Source of the DNA: Bacteroidales bacterium
GTDB lineage: Bacteria; Bacteroidota; Bacteroidia; Bacteroidales; Muribaculaceae
Length of the DNA stretch: 32,298 nt
Direction of reading: 5' to 3'
Assembly: GCA_019416425.1 (NCBI GenBank)
Contig: DXXK01000033.1
Location: 1-32,298 of the forward strand
How positions within the stretch are numbered: the stretch's first letter is position 1; each line of letters opens with the position of its first letter. Below the pieces are notes generated by a model that saw nothing but the letters and a program-made list of their open reading frames with translations, was not told the origin of the DNA and made no database searches. Shown here piece by piece: positions 14,719-21,833 of this stretch. The translations under genes were made by a program, and so were the position numbers.

Positions 14719-15563
14719 TTCTTGCTTATCTCGATTTTGCAGTCGGCCGGAGCCTTGATGTTCTTGTCCAGAATGATCTCGCCGATGGAATCGGCCTTGA
14801 TGACGCCCGAGGTGGGATTCTTGACCGATGTGATGGCGCTGCGGATGTCGGCATGGAGTATGGACTCCTCGAAGGCCAGGTCGCAGTCGGCGCCCATGGT
14901 GCAGTTCTCCATGATCAGGTTGTCGCAGTAGCACAGGGGCTGCGTCCCGCTGATATGGCAGTTGATCAGTCGGAGGTTCCTGGAGTGCCAGCCCAGGTAT
15001 TCGCCGTTGAGGCGCGAATTGCGGACGGTGACGTTCTCGGTCATCCAGAATGCGTCGCGGCTGTTGATCACGGCATTGTCGACGGTCACGTCGCGGCAGT
15101 ACTGGAAAGAGTAATTGCCGTTCTGCTCATAACGGTCCACGTCGATGTTGGCGCAGTGCATGAAGATATAGTCGGCATGGTCCACCTTGACGTCGCGGAT
15201 GCGTATGTCGCGGCAGTGCCACATGGTCTCCAGCGCGTTGGGGATATTGACGCGCTCCAGGACCATCCGGTCCATCTCGCGGAACATCTTGGGGGCGTCC
15301 ACCTGTGTGTCGGTCATCTTCAGGTCGGTGCAGTACCACAGTGCGGCACGCGCACCTTCGGTAAACAGGCATTTATGTATGTCGAAACGGTTCACGTGCC
15401 AGAAGGGGTATTTCCCCTCGAAGCGGCAGTTCACCGCCTTGATGTCCTGGCATTCCTTGAGCGCCGACTCGCCGGCATGTATGGTTACGTTGTCCAGCAG
15501 CAGGTCGTGTTCGGCGAAGAACGGACGCTCGCCTCCGGTCTCAAAATCCTTGATTTCCTTCAT
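14715..15563 (-). CDS. DUF3737 family right-handed beta-helix protein
   Basis: A 282-residue cytoplasmic-looking protein with no signal peptide. It matches DUF3737: G-G-E-R-P-F-F near residues 10-16, G-E-S-A-L-K-E-C near 31-38, F-E-G-K-Y-P-F-W-H near 48-56, and Y-L-G-W-H-S near 189-194. Throughout, short repeats of about 20-22 residues with alternating hydrophobics and Cys/Asn ladders (W-Y-C-T-D-L, W-H-C-R-D-I, M-H-C-A-N-I, Q-Y-C-R-D-V) indicate a parallel beta-helix. Often annotated as a hydrolase without proof. It is first in the operon with the PLP enzyme and the exporter, overlapping the former by 4 bases. No clear promoter was found upstream. Confidence 0.85.
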   Translation of the reverse strand: MKEIKDFETGGERPFFAEHDLLLDNVTIHAGESALKECQDIKAVNCRFEGKYPFWHVNRFDIHKCLFTEGARAALWYCTDLKMTDTQVDAPKMFREMDRMVLERVNIPNALETMWHCRDIRIRDVKVDHADYIFMHCANIDVDRYEQNGNYSFQYCRDVTVDNAVINSRDAFWMTENVTVRNSRLNGEYLGWHSRNLRLINCHISGTQPLCYCDNLIMENCTMGADCDLAFEESILHADIRSAITSVKNPTSGVIKADSIGEIILDKNIKAPADCKIEISKK

Positions 15564-15619
15564 GAGTATGTGTAGTTAGTTGTCATTATAATATACGTTC
15601 AGGAGCGGGATAATATTAT

Positions 15620-15655
15620 GGGAGTAGTGGGAGTGATGGGAGTTATGGGATGGGG
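15620..15655. repeat. 9-bp tandem repeat block A (GGGAGTTAT type)
   Basis: Consecutive 9-base units GGGAGTAGT, GGGAGTGAT, GGGAGTTAT and a divergent GGGATGGGG. The same unit recurs four times at 18793-18828, on the far side of the ribosomal-protein cluster. It lies in non-coding DNA between the DUF3737 gene and the rplM promoter. Confidence 0.65.
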
Positions 15656-15672
15656 CTGATTTTCAGAAATAT

Positions 15673-15703
15673 TTTGTCAATTCAGAAAAAAGTTGTAACT
15701 TTG
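15673..15703 (+). promoter_or_regulatory. Promoter of the rplM-rpsI-rpsB-tsf cluster
   Basis: TTTG at 15673-15676, a 19-base spacer and TAACTTTG at 15696-15703, both exact matches. It predicts a start near 15710 and a leader of about 100 bases before rplM. Confidence 0.8.
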
Positions 15704-15709
15704 CAAGCC

Positions 15710-15810
15710 GATTATATCCAATAATAGGGCCCACTCGGGGATATGTAGTTGTGATTGGCCTCGCAACGCATTGAAAGAGAGGGACAAACAATTTTAACCC
15801 AACTTAAAAA
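15710..15810 (+). promoter_or_regulatory. Structured rplM leader, candidate L13 autoregulatory element
   Basis: The leader between the predicted transcript start and the GTG of rplM is about 100 bases. It contains ATATCC at about 15714-15719 facing GGATAT at about 15739-15744, with an inner CCC/GGG pair around ACTC; the rest is mostly unpaired A-rich sequence just before the start. From memory, an L13 leader motif has been described for Bacteroidia; whether this sequence matches it was not tested. Confidence 0.45.
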
Positions 15811-16287
15811 GTGGATACATTAAGTTACAAGACGCAAAGCGCAACACCCGAAACGATTGAGAAGAAATGGGTGCTGATCGATGCGACCGATATGGTTCTG
15901 GGTCGCCTCTGCTCGGAGGTGTCCAAGATACTTCGTGGCAAGAACAAGCCGAGCTTCACCCCCAACATGGATTGCGGTGACTATGTGATCATCATCAATG
16001 CCGACAAGGTGGTTCTGAACGGCGGCAAGATGGAGAAGCGCGAGTACCTGCGTTTCACCGGCTATCCCGGTGGTCAGCGTGCCTACACGCCCGGCGACCT
16101 GATGAAGAAATCGTTCAAGGTCACCATGAAGGGCAAGCACCCCCTGTTCATCAAGGTGGTCAAGGGTATGCTGCCCAAGACCAAGCTTGGCGCACAGCAG
16201 CTGACCAACCTGCATGTTTTCAACGGTCCCGAGCATCCCTTCGCGGACAAGAATCCTGAAGTTCTTGACCTTAACAAAAAGAAGTAA
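15811..16287 (+). CDS. rplM: 50S ribosomal protein L13
   Basis: A 158-residue large-subunit protein, a little longer than E. coli L13 (142). It begins with GTG: M-D-T-L-S-Y-K-T is the familiar Bacteroidales N-terminus, and no ATG gives it. Family blocks visible are W-V-L-I-D-A-T-D-M-V-L-G-R-L near residues 21-34, L-R-G-K-N-K-P-S-F-T-P near 43-53, G-D-Y-V-I-I-I-N-A-D-K-V near 58-69, Y-x-x-x-G-Y-P-G-G near 81-92, and G-M-L-P-K near 119-123. It assembles early onto 23S rRNA. rpsI follows after 7 bases. Confidence 0.97.
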   Translation: MDTLSYKTQSATPETIEKKWVLIDATDMVLGRLCSEVSKILRGKNKPSFTPNMDCGDYVIIINADKVVLNGGKMEKREYLRFTGYPGGQRAYTPGDLMKKSFKVTMKGKHPLFIKVVKGMLPKTKLGAQQLTNLHVFNGPEHPFADKNPEVLDLNKKK

Positions 16288-16294
16288 TTAGAAG

Positions 16295-16681
16295 ATGGAA
16301 AAAATTAATGCCATAGGCCGTCGCAAGGCCGCAGTTGCCCGAGTATACCTGACCGAAGGTACCGGCAAGATCACAATCGACAAGCGTCCGCTGGACGTTT
16401 ATTTCCCCTCTTCGATACTTCAGTACATCGTTAAGCAGCCGCTGCTGGCGCTGGACTCCGTTGAGAAGTACGATATCTACGCCCATCTGGACGGCGGAGG
16501 ATACAAGGGCCAGTCCGAGGCATTGCGTCTGGCCATCGCGCGCGCGCTGGTCAAGGCTAATCCCGAGGACAAGAGCGTTCTGCGCAAGGAAGGCTTCATG
16601 ACACGCGACGCCCGTGAGGTTGAGCGTAAGAAGCCCGGCCGTCCCAAGGCACGCAAGCGCTTCCAGTTCAGCAAGCGTTAA
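16295..16681 (+). CDS. rpsI: 30S ribosomal protein S9
   Basis: A 128-residue small-subunit protein of normal length. N-terminal I-G-R-R-K-A-A-V-A-R-V and G-x-G-K-I-T-I-D are S9 signatures, as are G-G-G-Y-K-G-Q-S-E-A-L-R-L-A-I-A-R-A-L near residues 67-85 and the basic tail ending R-K-R-F-Q-F-S-K-R, whose last residues contact P-site tRNA. It is co-transcribed with rplM, the usual pairing; rpsB follows after a 136-base gap holding two inverted repeats. Confidence 0.97.
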   Translation: MEKINAIGRRKAAVARVYLTEGTGKITIDKRPLDVYFPSSILQYIVKQPLLALDSVEKYDIYAHLDGGGYKGQSEALRLAIARALVKANPEDKSVLRKEGFMTRDAREVERKKPGRPKARKRFQFSKR

Positions 16682-16697
16682 ACCGAATTATGTCGGA

Positions 16698-16783
16698 CAT
16701 GCCCTGCCGCCTGACGGCATGGCTGCCTGAACAGTGTTTAGTATCTAAATTCCCGAGATGGCTTCGTTCCCTACCCGGGAATT
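16698..16783 (+). promoter_or_regulatory. Two hairpins between rpsI and rpsB
   Basis: The first is CATGCC/GGCATG (16698-16703 and 16716-16721), which can also fold as TGCCG/CGGCA with a 5-base loop. The second has perfect 8-base arms AATTCCCG (16748-16755) and CGGGAATT (16776-16783). Neither is followed by a T-run, so termination is unlikely; control of rpsB by its product, or RNA processing, is possible. No exact promoter match was found in the gap. Confidence 0.5.
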
Positions 16784-16817
16784 GTTAACCCCAAGAACGT
16801 AAACAATCACAAAAAGA

Positions 16818-17651
16818 ATGGCAACACCCACATTCGAACAACTCGTTGAGGCCGGATGTCACTTCGGCCACTTGAAACGCAAATGGAATCCCGCCATGGC
16901 TCCGTACATCTTCATGGAGCGCAACGGTATCCACATCATCGACCTCTACAAGACAGCAGCCAAGATCGAGGAGGCCAGCAACGCTCTGCGCCAGATGGCC
17001 AAGAGCGGCAAGAAGGTCCTCTTCGTAGCCACCAAGAAACAGGCCAAGGAGGCAATCGCCGAGAAGGCTAAGGCCATCGGAATGCCTTTCGTTATCGAGC
17101 GCTGGCCCGGCGGCATGCTCACCAATTTCCCCACCATCCGCAAGGCCGTCAAGAAGATGACCACCATCGACAAGATGACCAAGGACGGAACATTCGACAA
17201 CCTGTCGAAGCGCGAGAAACTGCAGATTACCCGTCAGCGCGCCAAGCTGGAGAAGAACCTGGGCTCCATCGCCGACCTGAGCCGTCTGCCGTCTGCACTG
17301 TTTGTAGTTGACGTCATGAAGGAGCACATCGCCGTGGCCGAGGCCAAGCGTCTGGGTATACCCGTGTTCGGAATCGTTGATACCAACTCCAATCCCGAGG
17401 ACATCGACTTCGTGATTCCCGCCAACGACGACGCATCGAAGAGCATCGAGGTCATCCTGGACGCCGTATGCAGCGCCATGGCCGAGGGCCTGGAGGAGCG
17501 TAAGGTGGAGAAACTTGACGCTCCCGAGGGTAAGGAAGGCGAGGATGGCGAGGCTCCCGCACCGTCCAAGCGTCGTCGCGTACGCCGCAACGAGACCCCC
17601 AAGGCCCAGGCTCCCGCCGAGGAGGCTCCCAAGGCCGAGGCTGCCGAGTAA
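16818..17651 (+). CDS. rpsB: 30S ribosomal protein S2
   Basis: A 277-residue small-subunit protein. The S2 opening T-F-E-Q-L-V-E-A-G-C-H-F-G-H near residues 4-17 and the K-W-N-P-A-M-A-P-Y-I-F block near 22-32 are clear, as are R-W-P-G-G-M-L-T-N-F near 95-104 and P-V-F-G-I-V-D-T-N-S-N-P near 182-193. Compared with E. coli S2 (241) it carries an extra C-terminal tail of about 40 residues rich in Ala, Glu, Pro and Arg (R-R-R-V-R-R and repeats of A-E-E-A-P-K-A). Such tails are common in this phylum and probably disordered. Confidence 0.97.
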   Translation: MATPTFEQLVEAGCHFGHLKRKWNPAMAPYIFMERNGIHIIDLYKTAAKIEEASNALRQMAKSGKKVLFVATKKQAKEAIAEKAKAIGMPFVIERWPGGMLTNFPTIRKAVKKMTTIDKMTKDGTFDNLSKREKLQITRQRAKLEKNLGSIADLSRLPSALFVVDVMKEHIAVAEAKRLGIPVFGIVDTNSNPEDIDFVIPANDDASKSIEVILDAVCSAMAEGLEERKVEKLDAPEGKEGEDGEAPAPSKRRRVRRNETPKAQAPAEEAPKAEAAE

Positions 17652-17690
17652 TCGTCAACCTGTTTTCAATCAAACCAGAATTTAACTACC

Positions 17691-17721
17691 GTAAGCCGGG
17701 CCCGATACGGCTCCGGCTTAC
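17691..17721 (+). promoter_or_regulatory. 9-bp hairpin between rpsB and tsf
   Basis: Perfect arms GTAAGCCGG (17691-17699) and CCGGCTTAC (17713-17721) with a 13-base loop, followed by ATTATTTTAA and then tsf. The following sequence is T-rich but broken, so it could be a weak attenuator lowering tsf relative to rpsB, or a processing site. Confidence 0.55.
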
Positions 17722-17745
17722 ATTATTTTAACAAGAAGATACACA

Positions 17746-18738
17746 ATGGCAGTAAGCATTGAAGATATCAAGAAACTGCGTCAGATGACCGGCGCAGGCA
17801 TGATGGATTGCAAGAACGCCCTGGCCGAGACCAACGGCGACATCGAGGCTTCCATCGAGATCATCCGTAAGAAGGGTCAGGCTGTAGCCGCCAAGCGTGA
17901 GGCTCGCAACGCCGCCGAGGGTTGCGTGTTCGCAGGCACCAACGGCAACTTCGCCGCCATCGCCACACTGAAGTGCGAGACCGACTTCGTCGCTAAGAAC
18001 GAGTCCTTCCGCGCCCTGGCCAAGGAAATCCTGAACGCCGCCCTGGCCGCACAGGCCAAGAGCGCCGACGAGGTCAAGAACCTGACATTCGACGGCCGTA
18101 CGGTTGCCGAGCACATCACTGACGAGATCGGCAAGACCGGCGAGAAGATGGAGCTGGGCGAGTACGCATGGTTGGAGGCTCCCAGCGTGGCAAGCTACGA
18201 GCACCTGGGCAACAAGCTGGCCACCATCGTAGGCCTGAGCCTGCCCGGCGTTCCCGCCGAGGTCGGCAAGGAGGTAGCCATGCAGGTAGCCGCCATGAAC
18301 CCCGTTTCCGTGAGCCGTGACGACGTTCCTCAGGACGTTGTTGCCCGCGAGCTGGAGATCGCAGTCGAGAAGACCAAGGAGGAGCAGATCCGCAAGGCCG
18401 CCGAGGTTGCACTGAAGAAGGCCGGTCTGAACCCCAACCACTTTGACAGCGAGGACCACATCGAGTCCAACATCACCAAGGGCTGGATTACCGCCGAGGA
18501 TGCCGAGCGTGGCCGCAAGGTCATGAGGGAGGCCGCCGAGGCTAAGGCCGCCAACATGCCCGAGCAGATGATCCAGAATATCGCCAACGGCCGTCTGAAC
18601 AAGTTCTTCAAGGAGAACGCCCTGGTTGAGCAGGAGTTCCACCGCGACGCCAAGAAGACCGTGCAGGAGTATCTGAACGGCGAGATGAAGGGCCTGACGG
18701 TAGTTTCCTTCTGCCGCGTGAACCTGAACGCAGACTGA
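17746..18738 (+). CDS. tsf: Translation elongation factor Ts
   Basis: A 330-residue guanine nucleotide exchange factor for EF-Tu. The N-terminal UBA-like domain reads I-K-K-L-R-Q-M-T-G-A-G-M-M-D-C-K-N-A-L near residues 8-26. The core has the signature C-E-T-D-F-V-A-K-N near 77-85, which contacts EF-Tu. The C-terminus has the dimerisation-type segments with V-E-Q-E-F near 304-308. The length is in the range usual for Bacteroidota. It is the last gene of the ribosomal cluster and is closed by a strong terminator 20 bases on. Confidence 0.97.
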   Translation: MAVSIEDIKKLRQMTGAGMMDCKNALAETNGDIEASIEIIRKKGQAVAAKREARNAAEGCVFAGTNGNFAAIATLKCETDFVAKNESFRALAKEILNAALAAQAKSADEVKNLTFDGRTVAEHITDEIGKTGEKMELGEYAWLEAPSVASYEHLGNKLATIVGLSLPGVPAEVGKEVAMQVAAMNPVSVSRDDVPQDVVARELEIAVEKTKEEQIRKAAEVALKKAGLNPNHFDSEDHIESNITKGWITAEDAERGRKVMREAAEAKAANMPEQMIQNIANGRLNKFFKENALVEQEFHRDAKKTVQEYLNGEMKGLTVVSFCRVNLNAD

Positions 18739-18758
18739 TCATAAGTCAGAAAGTAAAT

Positions 18759-18789
18759 AAAAAAGCAGCTCCGATGGGGCTGCTTTTTT
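18759..18789 (+). terminator. Rho-independent terminator after tsf
   Basis: Arms of 14 bases (18759-18772 and 18776-18789) pair with one G-U around the 3-base loop GAT; the right arm ends in six T. The A-run on the left makes it work in both directions, so it may also stop the minus-strand helicase transcript. Confidence 0.88.
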
Positions 18790-18792
18790 GCT

Positions 18793-18828
18793 GGGAATTA
18801 TGGCATTTGTGGGAGTTATGGGGATTAT
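18793..18828. repeat. 9-bp tandem repeat block B (GGGAGTTAT type)
   Basis: Exactly four 9-base units: GGGAATTAT, GGCATTTGT, GGGAGTTAT, GGGGATTAT. It matches block A at 15620-15655. The last unit supplies the stop codon of the minus-strand helicase gene (18825-18827). Confidence 0.65.
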
Positions 18829-20225
18829 TCATTAACGGGGATGGTTGGGTTGATGAAGTATACACGCTCGGTGGCGCGGGTGATGGCGGTGTATAGCCAG
18901 CGGTAGAACTCAGGACCCAGATTCTCCGGATCAATGCCTCCCATGTCGATATAGACGTGTTTCCATTCGCCGCCCTGAGCCTTGTGGCAGGTTACGCAGT
19001 AGGCGTACTTGGCCTGAATGGCGTTGTAAAATGGATTGTTCAGTGTCGCGGCGATTCTTTCCGACAGGACCCCTTGGGCATCGGCGGCAATCCGGTTGTA
19101 GAACTGCTCCATCTCGGCTCGGGGTATACCGGCTCCTTTGGCCACCAGACTGCGCAGCATCACCGGAGCCTGTATGATGCGTCCGTCGGCAAACTGCAGC
19201 TCGACCTGGGTGAAGTATCGGCCGTAAGCCTTCTCGGTCGCCCCGGTCCATGTCACCAGCGCTATGTCGCCGTTGGCGATCAGGCTGTCGCGTCCGTTCT
19301 GCTTACCCCAGAAGTAGTCGTTCTTGGTTATGACCAGACGGTCGCCTCGTTCCACGGGGCTCTCCATGCCGAAGACCTGTCGGCGTATGGCCATGTTGAA
19401 ATCGTTGGCGCGCCAGTTGGCCCGTGTGATGATCAGTGTCTCCTCCTGCCCGACGCGGCTGAAGGAATCCTCCAGCTCGTCGGGTAGCTCGCGCGACGAT
19501 ATGACGCGGACGTCGTTGAAACCGGCTATGTCTATATATGGCCGCATCTCGCTGTCGGGATGGTACAGCAGGTGCCGCATCAGCGTGGCGTTGTGAATTA
19601 TGCCGCTATCGGCATTCTGACGCATGGAGACGTCCAGCACGTGGGGCAGTGGATTGAGTCCCAGCTCGCGCAGGCGAGTGGGGTTCATGGCGTTGGCGAC
19701 TTCCTGGCCGACGGGTGGCAGCTGTGCCTCATCGCCCATCATCAGCATTTTGCATCCGGGCGCGGAGTAAACGTATTTCACCAGCATTGCAAGCAGAGAG
19801 CCTTGTACCGCGCCGCCGTCGGCGATAAGCGAAGCCTCGTCAACGATGAACAACGTGTCCTTGGACTGGTTGGTGGCCGGAACGTACCGATGACCCAAGG
19901 GGTCGGACAGGTCGGGACGGAACAGGCGCCGGTGGATGGTGCTGGCGGGATGTGCTGACATTCCCGAAGCGACCTTGGCGCCGCGTCCTGTGGGAGCCAG
20001 GACCACGACACGACGCTTGAGCCGGTCCATGGCCTTGATCAGGGCGCCTACCAGCGAAGTCTTGCCCGTACCGGCGTACCCGTTCAGCACAAACACATCG
20101 CCGGGGGCGCCGTCGGCCACGAACGCGCACATGTCGCGCAGCACGTCGTCCTGCTGGGGCAACGCCTGGAAAGGGAGCGCCTGGAGCGCCGTTCGGTGTA
20201 TCAAGTCTGCGTTTTCCGACGACAT
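18825..20225 (-). CDS. RecD-like superfamily 1 DNA helicase
   Basis: A 466-residue ATP-dependent DNA helicase of the short RecD/Dda-like type. Motifs in order: Q-motif-like region near 20-26, Walker A G-Y-A-G-T-G-K-T (49-56), A-P-T-G-R-G-A (77-83), DEAD-like I-V-D-E-A-S (127-132), motif III G-D-E-A-Q-L-P-P (164-171), and the C-terminal C-H-K-A-Q-G followed by Y-T-A-I-T-R-A, typical of the UvrD_C_2 end. The ATG at 20225 is preferred over ATG 20276 because the distance to the helicase core then fits homologues. It is divergent from eno, whose promoter lies 55 bases away. Confidence 0.88.
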   Translation of the reverse strand: MSSENADLIHRTALQALPFQALPQQDDVLRDMCAFVADGAPGDVFVLNGYAGTGKTSLVGALIKAMDRLKRRVVVLAPTGRGAKVASGMSAHPASTIHRRLFRPDLSDPLGHRYVPATNQSKDTLFIVDEASLIADGGAVQGSLLAMLVKYVYSAPGCKMLMMGDEAQLPPVGQEVANAMNPTRLRELGLNPLPHVLDVSMRQNADSGIIHNATLMRHLLYHPDSEMRPYIDIAGFNDVRVISSRELPDELEDSFSRVGQEETLIITRANWRANDFNMAIRRQVFGMESPVERGDRLVITKNDYFWGKQNGRDSLIANGDIALVTWTGATEKAYGRYFTQVELQFADGRIIQAPVMLRSLVAKGAGIPRAEMEQFYNRIAADAQGVLSERIAATLNNPFYNAIQAKYAYCVTCHKAQGGEWKHVYIDMGGIDPENLGPEFYRWLYTAITRATERVYFINPTIPVNE

Positions 20226-20279
20226 ATTGTTACCGATAAGAAAGTTTAACTGACTTAAATGTGTTTTAATCGTCAATCG

Positions 20280-20311
20280 TTTCTAAGATTGCGAAAAAAT
20301 TAGTAAATTTG
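20280..20311 (+). promoter_or_regulatory. Promoter of eno
   Basis: TAAATTTG at 20304-20311 matches the -7 exactly; TTTC at 20280-20283 is one base from the -33, with a 20-base spacer. A hairpin (20318-20324 with 20332-20338, one G-U pair) lies at the start of the roughly 94-base leader. Confidence 0.6.
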
Positions 20312-20411
20312 CGGTGTGGAATCCGTGAAAAGGGTTCCGACTTCAAAATTAGGCAATTTTTGACAAAAAACGATAAGAAAACCCAATAATTAGATATAAA
20401 ATATCAAAGAA

Positions 20412-21698
20412 ATGAGAATCGAGAAAGTAATTGGTCGCGAGGTTCTTGACTCGCGTGGCAATCCTACAGTGGAAGTTGACGTATACCTTGAGAGTGGTGT
20501 AATGGGCCGTGCAGCCGTTCCGTCGGGTGCGTCGACAGGTGTCAACGAGGCTCTGGAGCTTCGTGACAACGATCCGAAGCGTTACATGGGCAAAGGTGTT
20601 ACGAAGGCGGTCGCCAACGTCAACGGTCCTATCGCCGACGCTCTGATCGGCCACAGCGCACTGGATCAGATTGGTGTTGACGAGATCATGTTGAAGTTGG
20701 ACGGCACCGACACGAAGTCGAACCTGGGTGCCAACGCCATCCTGGGTGTATCGCTGGCTGTAGCCAAGGCTGCCGCCAACTATCTTGACATGCCCCTGTA
20801 CCGCTACATCGGTGGCTGCGACACGTATGTACTGCCCGTTCCGATGATGAACATCATCAACGGCGGCGCACACAGCGACGCTCCCATCTGCTTCCAGGAG
20901 TTCATGATCCGTCCCGTAGGCGCCCCCAGCTTCAAGGAGGGTATCCGCATGGGCACCGAGGTGTTCCACAACCTGAAGAAGGTCCTGAAGGCCCGCGGCC
21001 TCAGCACTGCCGTAGGTGACGAGGGTGGTTTCGCTCCCAATCTTGACGGAACCGAGGATGCCCTGAGCACCATCGTCAAGGCCATCGAGGCAGCTGGATA
21101 TGTTCCCGGCAAGGATGTCACCATCGGTCTGGACGTCGCCAGCTCCGAGTTCTACAAGGACGGCATCTACGACTACACATGGAAGCAGGGTCCCGACGCT
21201 CCCAAGCGCACCAGCGCCGAGCAGGTCAAGTTCCTGGAGGAGCTGATCAGCAAGTATCCTATCGACTCAATCGAGGATGGTATGGCCGAGAACGACTGGG
21301 AAGGCTGGAAGATGCTGACCGACGCCATCGGGGACCGCTGCCAGCTGGTTGGCGACGACCTGTTCGTTACCAACGTGAAGTATCTGGAGCGCGGTATCGC
21401 CGAGGGTTGCGCAAACTCCATCCTGGTTAAGGTTAACCAGATCGGTTCGCTGACCGAGACTCTGCGTGCCGTACAGATGGCTCAGCGCAACAACTACACC
21501 GCCGTTATCTCCCACCGTTCGGGCGAGACCGAGGACAGCACCATCGCTGACATCGCCGTAGCCATGAACGCAGGTCAGATCAAGACCGGTAGCGCAAGCC
21601 GCTCCGACCGTATGGCCAAGTACAACCAGCTGCTCCGCATCGAGGAGGAACTCGGCGACCGCGCCGTTTACGGTTACAAGAAGATCGCCCGCAAGTAA
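20412..21698 (+). CDS. eno: Enolase (phosphopyruvate hydratase)
   Basis: Converts 2-phosphoglycerate to phosphoenolpyruvate in glycolysis and is usually part of the RNA degradation machinery in Proteobacteria only. At 428 residues it has normal length. Visible catalytic and metal residues: Glu204 in G-D-E-G-G, Mg2+ ligands Asp241, Glu288 and Asp315, the catalytic Lys340 in L-V-K-V-N-Q-I-G, and S-H-R-S-G-E-T-E-D near 367-375. The N-terminal S-R-G-N-P-T-V-E and the loop S-G-A-S-T-G are complete. The stop region is duplicated: 13 bases that end the gene recur 21 bases downstream. Confidence 0.98.
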   Translation: MRIEKVIGREVLDSRGNPTVEVDVYLESGVMGRAAVPSGASTGVNEALELRDNDPKRYMGKGVTKAVANVNGPIADALIGHSALDQIGVDEIMLKLDGTDTKSNLGANAILGVSLAVAKAAANYLDMPLYRYIGGCDTYVLPVPMMNIINGGAHSDAPICFQEFMIRPVGAPSFKEGIRMGTEVFHNLKKVLKARGLSTAVGDEGGFAPNLDGTEDALSTIVKAIEAAGYVPGKDVTIGLDVASSEFYKDGIYDYTWKQGPDAPKRTSAEQVKFLEELISKYPIDSIEDGMAENDWEGWKMLTDAIGDRCQLVGDDLFVTNVKYLERGIAEGCANSILVKVNQIGSLTETLRAVQMAQRNNYTAVISHRSGETEDSTIADIAVAMNAGQIKTGSASRSDRMAKYNQLLRIEEELGDRAVYGYKKIARK

Positions 21699-21720
21699 TT
21701 GCAGACAGCCCGCAAGTAAT
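21687..21720 (+). repeat. Duplicated enolase stop region
   Basis: GCCCGCAAGTAAT occurs at 21687-21699 and again at 21708-21720, a period of 21 bases. Because 21 is a multiple of three, the second copy keeps the frame, and would again read A-R-K-stop after readthrough of the first stop. Confidence 0.7.
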
Positions 21721-21750
21721 CCATCCTACTTACCCGCATAAACCAAAAGG

Positions 21751-21780
21751 AAGGACGACCCCGCTGGGGCCGTCCTTTTC
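21751..21780. terminator. Terminator between eno and the Pif1-like helicase gene
   Basis: AAGGACG plus CCCC on the left (21751-21762) pairs with GGGG plus CGTCCTT on the right, with one A-C mismatch and loop GCTG; the right arm ends in CCTTTTC. A-rich DNA on the left side allows action on both strands, fitting its place between convergent genes. Confidence 0.75.
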
Positions 21781-21833
21781 GCTTGTATATGCGGTTTGTA
21801 ATATAGTCAGGGGTTCGATTTCAGCAGGGGCGG

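Noticed and set aside
15811..16287. A later ATG as the rplM start
   Set aside because: The first in-frame ATG would remove the conserved N-terminal residues M-D-T-L-S-Y and the core W-V-L-I-D-A-T strand.
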